This document shows, in pieces, positions 1 to 8,018 of a DNA stretch of 26,958 bases (the stretch's first letter is position 1; the number at the start of each line of letters is the position of its first letter). Source of the DNA: PNKC01 sp039917655. GTDB taxonomy: Bacteria; Chloroflexota; Dehalococcoidia; Tepidiformales; Tepidiformaceae. The notes beneath the pieces are model-generated. The model was not told the origin of the DNA. It saw only the letters and a program-made list of their open reading frames with translations, and ran no database searches. A program made the translations under genes and the position numbers. The DNA lies in contig JBDSJC010000279.1 in the NCBI GenBank assembly GCA_039917655.1, forward strand, positions 1 to 26,958. Direction: 5' to 3'.

Positions 1-916
1 AGACCACGTAGACCGTGCCATCGGGTCCGGAGCGGAGGGCTGAGCCCTGGCGGCCGTTGCCGGTGCCGTTGTTCCCAGCCTGAGAAAGCTGCCGGGGTGG
101 CCCGAAGGTCAAGCCGCCATCGGCGGAGCTGGTCACCATGATTGGCTCGCTGCCGCTGCTGGCCGAGCGGAACTCTGTCCAGCTCATGTAGAGCCGTCCG
201 AAGTAAAGGCTGCCGGGGTTGTCATCCGCCCAGATCGACTCTTTGTCGTTGAAGTCGTTGGGGTTGGTCTTGGTACTGGCCAGGACCGGCGCGCTCCAAG
301 TGAGGCCGTTGTCGTCCGAGTAAGAGACGGCGAGGTATTCCGGCGCCTTGTTTGCCGGGTAGGAGCCTGCATTGTCGAAGTACGAAGCGAGCGTGGCGTA
401 GTAGGCGCGCGCGCCGTTCGCGTAAGTGAAGCCACCGGAGCCGTCCGGCTGCGGGCCGTAGACGATGACCGGGTCGCCGTCGGAGACGAGACGCGTGCCA
501 ATTGGCAAGCCGCTCCAACTCGCCTGGTCATCGAGCAGTCCGCGGTTCGTCCAGGTCGATCCGCCGTTGCTGGAGGTGTAGATGCCGCTGGTGCCGACGT
601 TCGGGAAGAACGAGCAGTTGTTCGCGGCGGCGGTCGCACCCCTGACCAGACCCGGGCCGCAGGGCGGCTGGCGCTGCTCGTCGTTCGAGCCGGCGATGAG
701 GAGCAGCGGGTTCGTCGGGTTTACAGCGATCGTTGGTTCGTTCTGCTTGTTGGTGGGGAATACGGCGCTGGTGTTCGAACCAGCGTCACCGGCGACCTGT
801 GGGTTGTTCGCCTGGAAGTCAAGGAACGTTGGGCCGGCGGCGGCGATGGTCAAGCCCAACGCGGCGAGAAGGACGGCCGCCATGAGGGCGGCGAACCTTC
901 GGTGCTTTCGAATCAT
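1..916 (-). CDS. Secreted sialidase-like (Asp-box/BNR repeat) beta-propeller protein, 3' end outside window
   Basis: This is an exported protein with a predicted sialidase-type propeller fold. About 305 codons are visible and the reading frame is still open at base 1, so the C-terminus lies outside the window. Residues 1-27 look like a signal peptide: a basic MIRKHRR start, then a hydrophobic stretch ending AAAG. NEPTIAVNPTNP at 59-70 is the usual first-blade opening of this family. Three Asp-box motifs are visible: SSNGGSTW (115-122), SDDNGLTW (200-207) and SADGGLTF (264-271). The stretch DKESIWADD (224-232) is also typical. The ATG at 916 has GAGGT 10 nt upstream. Asp boxes are structural, so they do not prove glycosidase activity, and the substrate is unknown. 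It stands alone on its strand, divergent from the epoxide hydrolase, with a perfect palindrome about 70 bp upstream. Confidence 0.85.
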   Translation of the reverse strand, partial: MIRKHRRFAALMAAVLLAALGLTIAAAGPTFLDFQANNPQVAGDAGSNTSAVFPTNKQNEPTIAVNPTNPLLLIAGSNDEQRQPPCGPGLVRGATAAANNCSFFPNVGTSGIYTSSNGGSTWTNRGLLDDQASWSGLPIGTRLVSDGDPVIVYGPQPDGSGGFTYANGARAYYATLASYFDNAGSYPANKAPEYLAVSYSDDNGLTWSAPVLASTKTNPNDFNDKESIWADDNPGSLYFGRLYMSWTEFRSASSGSEPIMVTSSADGGLTFGPPRQLSQAGNNGTGNGRQGSALRSGPDGTVYVV

Positions 917-986
917 ACGAATTGTTACCTCTTGGGGCCGCTTTCGGGGCGTCCCTGGCTAGCGGAGCGTGCTGCTCAAGGGCAGC

Positions 987-1006
987 GAAAACTCTCGAGA
1001 GTTTTC
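987..1006. promoter_or_regulatory. Perfect 20-bp palindrome, operator-like
   Basis: The twenty bases gaaaactctcgagagttttc read the same on both strands, with no loop. It lies in the 302-bp gap between two divergent genes, about 70 bp upstream of the secreted propeller gene and about 212 bp upstream of the epoxide hydrolase. A gapless palindrome of this length fits a dimeric repressor site better than a terminator hairpin, but no regulator gene is nearby to pair it with. The rest of the gap (917-1218) shows no other gene. Confidence 0.45.
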
Positions 1007-1181
1007 AACGAGGACTGAGTTGGCCCGGATTCTGCTATAGATCGATGCCTTCGTTCAATAGCAGACGCAGTCTTTACTTTCCGAGCGGTAGGAGTTCTGA
1101 CCGAATCTAACGGAATTCCAATATCTTCAATGCGGCGCCGTGTTCCCTCGCTGGCGGGCAGCGGCGCCGGGACTGGTGCCC

Positions 1182-1187
1182 TATCAT
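1182..1187 (+). promoter_or_regulatory. Candidate -10 box (TATCAT) for epoxide hydrolase
   Basis: TATCAT lies 31 nt before the ATG at 1219 and would give a leader of about 25 nt holding the GGAGGT ribosome binding site at 1204-1209. No convincing -35 element is visible. Confidence 0.35.
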
Positions 1188-1218
1188 TCGCGACTATCTC
1201 CGCGGAGGTCCCGCCGCC

Positions 1219-2169
1219 ATGGCCGAAGTCCGTCACCGCACCATCCAAACGAACGGCATCTCGATGCACGTCGCCGAAGCCGGCCAGGGCTTCCCAGTCG
1301 TCATGTGCCACGGTTGGCCGGAGCTCTGGTACTCGTGGCGTCACCAGTTGCAGGCGCTCGGCGACAATGGCTTCCGTGCGATTGCTCCCGATATGCGTGG
1401 CTACGGACGCACCGATGCGCCCGCCGACCCGGCGCAGTACACGATGAAGATCCTCTGCGCGGACATGGTGGGCCTGCTGGACGCGCTCGAAATCGAGAAG
1501 GCGGTTTTCGTCGGCCACGATTGGGGCGGCGCCGTCCTCTGGCAGATGGGCCTCCGCTACCCCGAGCGAGTCGAACGGCTGATTGGCCTGAACACGCCCT
1601 ACAGCCCACCGATGCCAGGCGGCCGCACCACCATCTTCCTGCGTGACGCCTTCGGCCTAACCGACCGGACGTTCTACATGCGCTACTTTCAGAAGCTGGG
1701 CGTCGCCGAAGCGGAGTTCCAGGCCGACGTCCGCGGCAATCTCGCCAAGATATTCATGCCCTACACGCGCGCTCAGGACCTCTGGACGTTCGCGACCGTG
1801 GGCGGCGATGGCAGCGGCGCCGTGGCCAACATTCCACCAGGCGAGACCTTCCTCACTGACGAAGAGCTCGACGTTTACGTCACAGAGTTCACGCGCACCG
1901 GCTTCACCGGCGGCTTTAACTGGTATCGCGCCGCCGACCTCAACGGCGACGAAGTCGGCGGGCCCACCGGCCCCGGCCTGAATATCCCGAGCATGATGAT
2001 CACCGCCGAAAACGACATGATCCTGCGGCCCGAAATGGCCGCCCATATGCCGGCCCTGATCCCCGGGATCCGCATGGAGAACATCAAGAACTGCGCCCAC
2101 TGGACCCAGCAGGAACGCGCTCCCGAGGTCAACGCGCTGATGCTCGATTTCCTCAAGGATCTGGCGTAG
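1219..2169 (+). CDS. Alpha/beta-hydrolase of the soluble epoxide hydrolase type
   Basis: This is a 316-residue cytoplasmic hydrolase that should open epoxides to diols through an aspartyl-ester intermediate. HGWPE (31-35) supplies the oxyanion hole. The nucleophile is Asp101 in GHDWGG (99-104). A cap domain follows, with candidate catalytic tyrosines in TFYMRYF (151-157) and NWYR (234-237). Asp266 and His294 (CAHW) complete the charge relay. An Asp nucleophile with HGWPE and cap tyrosines separates epoxide hydrolases from haloalkane dehalogenases and esterases. The length is normal. GGAGGT ends 9 nt before the ATG. No neighbouring gene points to a substrate, and detoxification is the default guess. 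The gene runs in the same direction as the mannosidase 145 bp downstream but is probably independent of it. Confidence 0.9.
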   Translation: MAEVRHRTIQTNGISMHVAEAGQGFPVVMCHGWPELWYSWRHQLQALGDNGFRAIAPDMRGYGRTDAPADPAQYTMKILCADMVGLLDALEIEKAVFVGHDWGGAVLWQMGLRYPERVERLIGLNTPYSPPMPGGRTTIFLRDAFGLTDRTFYMRYFQKLGVAEAEFQADVRGNLAKIFMPYTRAQDLWTFATVGGDGSGAVANIPPGETFLTDEELDVYVTEFTRTGFTGGFNWYRAADLNGDEVGGPTGPGLNIPSMMITAENDMILRPEMAAHMPALIPGIRMENIKNCAHWTQQERAPEVNALMLDFLKDLA

Positions 2170-2314
2170 GGGGAGCCCAGAGCCGGGAGCAGCCGCACTC
2201 TCCGAGCGCGGCGCCGGCGCTGTGGGCGTACGATACAAAGACTCGAATGTGCGAAGTTTTACGCTCAACGGCTGTGGCGGCGAAGGGCCTCGCACCTGGG
2301 GCCTCGGCTTGCCG

Positions 2315-5086
2315 ATGACCCGCACCATGTACGTCGTTCCGCACTGCCACTGGGACCGCGAGTGGTATCAGCCTCACGAACTCTTCCGCTGGCGCCTGGT
2401 CCAAATGATCGACGAACTGCTGGACCACATGGAGCGGCACCCGGAGTACGAGCACTTCAACCTTGATGGCCAATCGATCGTGATCGACGACTACCTCGAA
2501 CTGCGTCCAGAAAACGAAGCCCGCCTGAAGACGCTGATCGAATGCGGACGGATCGTCATCGGGCCCTGGTGGGTGCAGCCAGACGAGTTCTTGCCGAGCG
2601 GGGAATCGCACATCCGCAGCTTCCAGAAGGGGATCCGCTTCGCCGACAAGCTGGGCGGGGCGCTCCGCGTGGGACATTGCGCGGATCAGTTCGGACACAT
2701 CGCGCAGATGCCGCAGATCATGAAGCAGCTCGGACTGACGAGCGCCTGCCTCTGGCGCGGGGTACCGGATTCGATCCCCGGCTGGAGCTTTCACTGGGAG
2801 GCGCCGGATGGCACGCGATTGCCCGTGCTCTACCTGCGAAATAGCTACTCGAGCGGCTTCCGCCTGCCCCTCGACCCGGAGGAGATGACCGAGCGCAGCC
2901 GCCGCCAGGAGCGCGACCTGAAGGATGGCGCACCCGCTGTGCTGATGAACGGCACGGACCACTCGCGCATGGAGGCGTATCTGCCTGGCGCACTGGCGGC
3001 GGCGGCCGGGCGCGGGTTTGAGTACAAGATGGCGACGCTGGCGCAGTACGAACGGGCGGTGTTCGAAGCGGGCATCGATGAGGTCGTCCACGCCGGAGAG
3101 TTGCGCTCGCCGGATCGCTCGAATGTGCTCGTTGGTGTGCTTTCGGCGCGGATCAACATCAAGCAACGGGACTTCGAAGTGGGCGCGTGGCTGGAAAAGT
3201 ACGCCGAGCCGCTGGAACTGATGGCACATCTGCACCACGGGCCAAACGGCAGCCCGGCGCTGCGCCACGCCTGGCGGGTGATGCTCGAAAATTCTCCGCA
3301 CGATTCGATCTGCGGATGCAGCGTGGACCAGACCCACCGCGAGATGTTTCCACGCTACGACCGGGCGGAACAGCTGGCGAAAGAGATTGCGCGGGAATCG
3401 ATGGCCCACCTCGTGACCCGATTGGAATCGCCGGCCGGTGGTGGCCTAGCCGTCTTCCGGCCGGTGCCACACGCGCCCGCCGTCCTGGAATGCACGGTGC
3501 CAGACAGTTGGAGCGCCACCGCACTCCGCCTGCCAGATGGGCGGGCGGTTGCCTGCGCGCTCACCGACCATGAGCCCGGCGAAGTGCTGCGGACGGAGGA
3601 AGTCTCGGCGCGCGGGGCGCAACGCCACCTCGATTTCATCCGCGAAGGACGCTTTGACGAGCAGTACATCCAGGCGATGACCTGGCAGCTCGCCGGGCGC
3701 CGACTGGAACTGGAGACCGTTGTCGGCGATGGGCTGGCGGTGGTGGACGACGAGCCGGTGCGCGAGGAGGTGCGCCAGGTGGTGGCGAACAGCCTTGCCG
3801 ATGGCGCTCGCGTAACGGTCAGGCGCTCCGGGAGGTTGACGTTGCGCGCTGTGCTGCCGGCGAGCGGCACGGTGGGCGTCGAGTTGCTTGTGCCGGCCGA
3901 GGGGAGCGCAGATGGCGAGGCCGGGGACAGCCTCTCGGCTACCGCGAACGCGATCGCCAACGGGACGTACGAAATCAAGTTCCGCAAGGGCCGTCTGGAA
4001 GTCCGTGACTGGCAAAACGGGATCGAGCTCGAGGCCCTGAACGTCTACGTCAGTGAGGGTGACCGGGGCGACGAGTACAACGCCGACATCCTGCCGGACG
4101 CTGTCCTCAAACCGGTGTTGAGCGAACTTGTGGAGGTGGCGCACGACGAAGTGTCGGCGTCCATGCGATACCTGACCGTGCTGGAGTTGCCCGGAGGGCT
4201 GAATGCGAAGCGCACACGGCGGTCGAAGAAACGAGCGTCGCTTGTGCCGATCATGACGACGGTGACGTTGTGGACGGGCGTACCGCGCATCGATTTCCAC
4301 GTGAGCGTGGAGAACACGGCCGAGGACCACCGGTTGCGAGCACTCTTCCCTCTGCCATTCAAGGTTGACCACGCGATCACGGAGAACCAGTTTCACGTGG
4401 CCGACCGCAACCTGACGCCGCCGCCGTGGAACGGCGAGAGCGCGGAACAGCCGCCAACCACGTTCCCGCAGAAGACGTTCGCGGCCTTCGAAAGCGGCGG
4501 GGAGGGGATCGCCCTTTTCAGCAAAGGATTGCAGGAGGGCGAAGTTGTCACGGACGCCGATGGGGAGCAGGCGTACGCCCTCACTTTGCTGCGTTGCGTT
4601 GGCTGGCTCTCGCGACCAGACCTGGCCTCGCGGCGGGGCGGCGCGGGGCCGACGATCGCCACCAGGGACAGCCAGATGCCGGGGACCCACAAGTTCGACT
4701 ACGCGCTGACGTCGTATCGCGGAGACTGGCGCTCGGCCGGCGTGCAACCGCTGGCGCATTCGTTCGCCTACCCGCCCATCGCCTGGGCGACGAACGAGCA
4801 CGAGGGGTCTGCCGGGAACTCGCTGCCCCTGGCACGGTTCGAAACGCCGGGTGTGGTGCCGTCGGCGATGCAACGCAGCGATGTCGATGGCGCTCCATTG
4901 CTGAGGGTCTACAACTCAAACGGGGTCGGCGCGGAGGCGGTGGTCAGGGTGCCCGCGGCCGGAGATGGAGCGGGGCTCGTGACCTTGATGGAGGAGCACT
5001 CCGGGGAGATCGCCGCTGACGAAAGCTGGCGATTCCCGTTGCGGCCCTGGGAGATCGCGACGTTGCGGTTCGGGCGGCGCGAGTAG
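2315..5086 (+). CDS. GH38 alpha-mannosidase, mannosylglycerate-hydrolase-like
   Basis: This is a 923-residue retaining alpha-mannosidase, probably cytoplasmic because no signal peptide is visible. VPHCHWDREWY (8-18) holds the zinc ligands His10 and Asp14. The catalytic nucleophile is Asp124 in CADQFGH. NGTDH (212-216) and the SPHDSICGCSVD segment (His329, Asp330) are further family signatures. The long C-terminal half is the all-beta mannosidase domain. The architecture is closest to bacterial MngB-type enzymes, which cleave mannosylglycerate or short alpha-mannosides. The frame is open from a GTG at 2222, but similarity starts at MTRTMYVVPH, so I chose the ATG at 2315 (2327 is possible). Neither start has a good Shine-Dalgarno sequence. 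No sugar transporter or kinase is adjacent, so the substrate cannot be inferred from context. Confidence 0.9.
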   Translation: MTRTMYVVPHCHWDREWYQPHELFRWRLVQMIDELLDHMERHPEYEHFNLDGQSIVIDDYLELRPENEARLKTLIECGRIVIGPWWVQPDEFLPSGESHIRSFQKGIRFADKLGGALRVGHCADQFGHIAQMPQIMKQLGLTSACLWRGVPDSIPGWSFHWEAPDGTRLPVLYLRNSYSSGFRLPLDPEEMTERSRRQERDLKDGAPAVLMNGTDHSRMEAYLPGALAAAAGRGFEYKMATLAQYERAVFEAGIDEVVHAGELRSPDRSNVLVGVLSARINIKQRDFEVGAWLEKYAEPLELMAHLHHGPNGSPALRHAWRVMLENSPHDSICGCSVDQTHREMFPRYDRAEQLAKEIARESMAHLVTRLESPAGGGLAVFRPVPHAPAVLECTVPDSWSATALRLPDGRAVACALTDHEPGEVLRTEEVSARGAQRHLDFIREGRFDEQYIQAMTWQLAGRRLELETVVGDGLAVVDDEPVREEVRQVVANSLADGARVTVRRSGRLTLRAVLPASGTVGVELLVPAEGSADGEAGDSLSATANAIANGTYEIKFRKGRLEVRDWQNGIELEALNVYVSEGDRGDEYNADILPDAVLKPVLSELVEVAHDEVSASMRYLTVLELPGGLNAKRTRRSKKRASLVPIMTTVTLWTGVPRIDFHVSVENTAEDHRLRALFPLPFKVDHAITENQFHVADRNLTPPPWNGESAEQPPTTFPQKTFAAFESGGEGIALFSKGLQEGEVVTDADGEQAYALTLLRCVGWLSRPDLASRRGGAGPTIATRDSQMPGTHKFDYALTSYRGDWRSAGVQPLAHSFAYPPIAWATNEHEGSAGNSLPLARFETPGVVPSAMQRSDVDGAPLLRVYNSNGVGAEAVVRVPAAGDGAGLVTLMEEHSGEIAADESWRFPLRPWEIATLRFGRRE

Positions 5087-5089
5087 ACT
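5084..5089 (+). promoter_or_regulatory. TAGACT box overlapping the mannosidase stop codon
   Basis: The stop codon TAG of the GH38 gene (5084-5086) forms the first half of TAGACT, a -10-like box that recurs in this window. The broken DUF2283 gene starts 10 nt later. This could be a promoter for that small gene or chance. Confidence 0.25.
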
Positions 5090-5099
5090 TCAGCCCAGC

Positions 5100-5311
5100 A
5101 TGAAGATCAGCTACGACAAGGAAGTCGATGCGCTGAGCATCATTTCGCCGACGCTACGGTGACGACGAAACACCTGGCGGAAGGCATTGCAGCGGACTTC
5201 GACGGTGACGGCATGCTCGTTGGTCTTGAGATCCTGGACGCGTTGAGCCGCCTGGGGAGCGCCGAGACGTTCCGTACGTTGGAAGTTGCCGGAGTGGGAT
5301 TCGCGGGCTGA
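5100..5311 (+). pseudogene. DUF2283-family small protein, frameshifted
   Basis: From the ATG at 5100 the frame reads MKISYDKEVDALSI and then hits a TGA at 5160-5162. Reading on from 5144 in the next frame gives FADATVTTK followed by GIAADFDGDGMLVGLEILDA, and ends at a TGA at 5309-5311. Joined, these make a protein of about 70 residues with the DUF2283 pattern (YDxExDAL at the start, DxDxxGxLVGLEILDA in the middle). One base is missing at about 5142-5143, between codon 14 and the FAD segment. No function is established for DUF2283; such genes are often found near toxin-antitoxin genes, but none is visible here. The gene follows the mannosidase by 13 nt. The lesion may be a real mutation or an assembly error. 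Confidence 0.75.
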
Positions 5312-5326
5312 CTGGCCATCCCGATC

Positions 5327-6133
5327 CTATCGCCCAGCGAACCGCGGCTCGCGCTTTTCGACAAACGCCAGCGCGGCTGCCTTGTGATCCTCTGTCTGGC
5401 CGCTGGCGATCATGTTCTCGGCCTCGCGGGTGAGGGCGTCGCCGAAGGAGTTGGTGGCACCGTAGGTGAAGTTGTCTTTCATCCGGCCGTAAGCGAGGGT
5501 GGGACCTTCAGCGAGACGGCGTGCGAGGGCCATGGTTTCGTCCATCAGCGAATCGTGAGGCACGACCTTCGTCACCAACCCCAGTTCGAGTGCGCGCTGG
5601 GCTGGGAAGATCTCGGACATGAAGTAGAGCTCCTTGGCCTTCGCCGGGCCGACCAGCCGCTGGAGCAGCCACGTCCCGCCGAAGTCGCCGCTAAAGCCGA
5701 CCTTCGCGAACGCCGTGGTGAAGCGTGCCTGATCGCTGGCAACGCGGAGGTCGGCGGCCAGCGCGACGCTCAGGCCCGCACCGGCCGCAACGCCGTTGAT
5801 CGCCGCGATCGTGGGCTTTGGCATCTCCTGGAGCAGCCGCGAAACTTCTTCCTGCTGGCGTAGCCCCGCCGACGGCGCGCTGCCGACCGCTCCCTCGCGA
5901 CGGCCGCCCGAAGCGTTGCCCTGGGCCATCGCCTTCACGTCTCCGCCTGCGCTGAAAGCACGGCCGTTGCCGGTGACCACGACGCAGCGCACGCCGGGGT
6001 CCGTGCTCGCCTTTTCGGCCACCACGAACATGGTGGCGAGCATCTCGGGGTTCATCGCGTTGAGCGATTCGGGGCGATTAAGGGTGATGGTGGCAACGCC
6101 ATCCTGGACATCGTAGAGCACGGTTTCAGACAT
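5327..6133 (-). CDS. Crotonase-fold enoyl-CoA hydratase/isomerase, PaaG-like
   Basis: This 268-residue crotonase superfamily enzyme acts on acyl-CoA thioesters. The oxyanion-hole segments are SAGGD (61-65) and GVAAGAG (114-120). The two catalytic glutamates of classical enoyl-CoA hydratase are absent: their positions fall on Ser and Phe in GLSVALAAD and TTAFAKVG. Asp150 in SGDFGGTWLL instead matches the Asp of PaaG-type 1,2-epoxyphenylacetyl-CoA isomerases (PDSGGTW). Isomerase activity is therefore more likely than hydration. The ATG at 6133 follows TGAGG with 6 nt spacing; a GTG at 6145 is less likely. A TATACT box lies upstream at 6164-6169. The phenylacetate genes that would accompany a true PaaG are not in the window, so the substrate is open. 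The gene is convergent with the broken DUF2283 gene, with a 15-nt gap. Confidence 0.85.
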   Translation of the reverse strand: MSETVLYDVQDGVATITLNRPESLNAMNPEMLATMFVVAEKASTDPGVRCVVVTGNGRAFSAGGDVKAMAQGNASGGRREGAVGSAPSAGLRQQEEVSRLLQEMPKPTIAAINGVAAGAGLSVALAADLRVASDQARFTTAFAKVGFSGDFGGTWLLQRLVGPAKAKELYFMSEIFPAQRALELGLVTKVVPHDSLMDETMALARRLAEGPTLAYGRMKDNFTYGATNSFGDALTREAENMIASGQTEDHKAAALAFVEKREPRFAGR

Positions 6134-6163
6134 CAGTAGCCTCACACAACTCGGGTACCGCCC

Positions 6164-6169
6164 AGTATA
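6164..6169 (-). promoter_or_regulatory. -10 box (TATACT) of the crotonase gene
   Basis: On the minus strand TATACT lies 30 nt before the ATG at 6133, inside the 46-nt gap after the aspartic protease gene. The crotonase therefore probably has its own promoter and is not only a distal member of the aspartate kinase unit. No clear -35 is visible. Confidence 0.5.
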
Positions 6170-6179
6170 GCGAGTCCGC

Positions 6180-6674
6180 TCACTCAGAGGTCGATAGGAA
6201 GGAATGTCCCATCAAAAAGATGTGGCTTTTACCGCCTTCGCCCCTCGGCAGGAAGCGGAGTTCGTGAGCGATCACATCTGGTTCGACGCCGAGTTCCTCC
6301 ATGGGGAGCACACCCAACAGCGGTTGAGCATCGGCCGGCAACTCCAGGCAGCGGAAGTCCCCCATGCGGCCGCCGACGGTCAGGCTCGCGTCTCGATACA
6401 TGCGAGTGGGGTAAGACCCTGTGGCGGTATCCACGATCACTTCTTCGATGAGTTCGAGCCCGAGGGTGGCGATCATCGGCGCCGGGAGGGCGAGGGTGCT
6501 GGCGCCCGTATCGACGAGGACGCGCTCCAATTCGAGTGTGCGAACGTCGCTCGGCGCGATGAGTCCTTCACCGAGCCGAACGTCGTCGGCTCGGTTGCGG
6601 ATGGTGATGCTGGCGTAAACAAAGCCCCTCTGACGTTTGGCACTCCGCTCCGGGGATGTCGTTTGGATGCTCAC
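6180..6674 (-). CDS. Retropepsin-like aspartic protease family protein (clan AA)
   Basis: This is a 164-residue single-domain protein of the clan AA retropepsin fold, which must dimerise to bring two aspartates together. The active-site motif is VDTGAST (54-60). The second psi-loop region is LLGVLPMEELG (119-129), followed by the family's usual C-terminal strand HELRFLP (137-143). No signal peptide or membrane segment is present, so it is cytoplasmic. Physiological substrates of these small bacterial proteins are largely unknown. The start is a GTG at 6674 without a good ribosome binding site. A small inverted repeat, cgtgt-tgatt-acacg (6674-6688), overlaps that start codon. The gene follows aspartate kinase by 36 nt, so co-transcription is likely. 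The true start could lie inside, nearer residue 16. Confidence 0.8.
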   Translation of the reverse strand: MSIQTTSPERSAKRQRGFVYASITIRNRADDVRLGEGLIAPSDVRTLELERVLVDTGASTLALPAPMIATLGLELIEEVIVDTATGSYPTRMYRDASLTVGGRMGDFRCLELPADAQPLLGVLPMEELGVEPDVIAHELRFLPRGEGGKSHIFLMGHSFLSTSE

Positions 6675-6710
6675 GTGTTGATTACACGCGGGCGGCAGCA
6701 GTTCAGTCGC

Positions 6711-7940
6711 CTAATCGTTGGACGGTTCAGCGCTCTCCAGCTCAAACGCATCGTGCAGGGCACGGACGGCATCGAACACCCGTTCGGAGGCGATGATGCA
6801 GGTCAGGCGGATCTCGCTGGTAGAGATCATTTCGATGTTGATTCCCGCGTCGAACAGCGTGCGGAACATGCGCGCCGCGTAGCCATGGGCTGTCTGGATA
6901 CCCACGCCAACGATGCTGACCTTGCCGAGGTTGGCGTCCGAGGTGTATTCCGCAGCGTTCACAGCGGCGCAGATGCCGGGCATGATGGCCTCGGCCTTGC
7001 GCAGGTCGCTGCGGGAAAGCGTGAACGTGAGGTCCGTCAGTTGGCCTTCGCTGGCATTCTGGACGATCGTGTCCACGCTGATGCCCGCATTGGCCAGCGG
7101 CTCGAAGATGTTGGCCGCGATGCCCGGCTGGTCCGGCACGCGGCGGACGGTGATCTTGGCGACATCGCTGTCGTGCGCGATCCCGCGCACGCGGTTGCGT
7201 TCTTCCAATTCAGACTCTCCATGGATAAGGGTACCGGGCGCATCCACCATGCTGGAGGTGACCAGGATCGGCAGGTTATAGACAGAGGCGAGTTCCACCG
7301 CGCGGTTGTGCATCACTGTCGAGCCTTGCGTCGCCAATTCCAGCATCTCTTCGTAGCTGATGTCGATCAGGCGGCGGGCGGTGGGGACGATGCGCGGGTC
7401 GGCGGTGTAAACGCCCTCAACGTCCTTGCAGTTTTCGCAGCGTACCGCGCCGAGGGCAATCGCCAGCGCGACGGCGGTGGTATCGCTCGCCCCGCGCCCA
7501 AGGGTGACGATCTCCTGGTCCTCCGTGGTGCCCTGGAAGCCGGCGATAATCGGTACCCGGCCCGCCGCAAGTTCAGCACGGACACGCTCCGCGTCCACCC
7601 GCGCGATGCGCCCAGAACCGTAATGTGCGCGCGTGAAGATGCCGGCTTGGTTCGCGGTCAGCCCCACCGCTTCTTGGCCCAAGGCCCGTAACGCCATCGC
7701 TACGAGCGCAACCGACATCTGCTCGCCGGTCGAGAGCAGCATGTCCAGCTCGCGCGGGTCCGGGTCTGGCGCCACGGAGAGAGCGAGGTCGATCAGTTCG
7801 TCCGTCGTGTTCCCCATCGCGGAGACCACGACGACCACCTGGTCCCCGGCTCTGACACGCTTGATCACGCGGCCCGCAACGTGACGAATGCGGTCGGCAT
7901 CGGCGACGGAGGTGCCGCCGTACTTCTGGACTACGAGCAT
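6711..7940 (-). CDS. lysC: Aspartate kinase with two C-terminal ACT domains
   Basis: This 409-residue enzyme phosphorylates aspartate, the first step to lysine, threonine and methionine. KYGGTS (7-12) starts the amino-acid kinase domain. GFQGTTEDQEIVTLGRGASD (134-153) and DVEGVYTADPR (173-183) are the substrate and nucleotide loops. Two ACT domains follow at about 263-330 and 341-405, ending with the usual MISTSEIRLT (371-380), so feedback by lysine and/or threonine is expected. There is no homoserine dehydrogenase domain. The ATG at 7940 gives the canonical N-terminus MLVVQKYGG. TACCCT ends 6 nt before it, with no Shine-Dalgarno, which implies a leaderless mRNA. No other diaminopimelate or threonine genes are nearby. 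The symbol lysC is by family, since the specific isozyme cannot be told from sequence. Confidence 0.95.
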   Translation of the reverse strand: MLVVQKYGGTSVADADRIRHVAGRVIKRVRAGDQVVVVVSAMGNTTDELIDLALSVAPDPDPRELDMLLSTGEQMSVALVAMALRALGQEAVGLTANQAGIFTRAHYGSGRIARVDAERVRAELAAGRVPIIAGFQGTTEDQEIVTLGRGASDTTAVALAIALGAVRCENCKDVEGVYTADPRIVPTARRLIDISYEEMLELATQGSTVMHNRAVELASVYNLPILVTSSMVDAPGTLIHGESELEERNRVRGIAHDSDVAKITVRRVPDQPGIAANIFEPLANAGISVDTIVQNASEGQLTDLTFTLSRSDLRKAEAIMPGICAAVNAAEYTSDANLGKVSIVGVGIQTAHGYAARMFRTLFDAGINIEMISTSEIRLTCIIASERVFDAVRALHDAFELESAEPSND

Positions 7941-7946
7941 GGCTAC

Positions 7947-7952
7947 AGGGTA
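7947..7952 (-). promoter_or_regulatory. Leaderless -10 box (TACCCT) of aspartate kinase
   Basis: TACCCT on the minus strand is separated by 6 nt from the ATG at 7940, placing the expected transcription start at the start codon. It sits back to back with the TACAAT box of the divergent ABC1 kinase gene in a 78-bp gap. Confidence 0.6.
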
Positions 7953-8004
7953 GGCGAGGCCCAGCCCACGAGCATCCCGCGCGGGCTCTAACGCGGGGCG
8001 CATC

Positions 8005-8010
8005 TACAAT
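8005..8010 (+). promoter_or_regulatory. Leaderless -10 box (TACAAT) of the ABC1 kinase gene
   Basis: TACAAT ends 8 nt before the ATG at 8019. No purine-rich ribosome binding site lies at the right distance, so a leaderless or nearly leaderless transcript is likely. Confidence 0.55.
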
Positions 8011-8018
8011 CGGGCGAG

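Noticed and set aside
2222..2314. N-terminal extension of the mannosidase from the GTG at 2222
   Set aside because: The added residues do not resemble the family, and no binding site supports that GTG.
3446..4873. 475-codon open frame on the minus strand
   Set aside because: It is antisense to the GH38 mannosidase and shows no domain motifs; long shadow frames are expected at this GC content.
6711..7310. Internal start giving a separate beta subunit of aspartate kinase, as in Corynebacterium
   Set aside because: In-frame ATGs near codons 210 and 231 have no convincing ribosome binding site.
6204..7691. 495-codon open frame on the plus strand
   Set aside because: It runs antisense through the protease and aspartate kinase genes, which have clear family motifs; its composition (rich in His, Arg, Gly, Asp) is that of a high-GC shadow frame.
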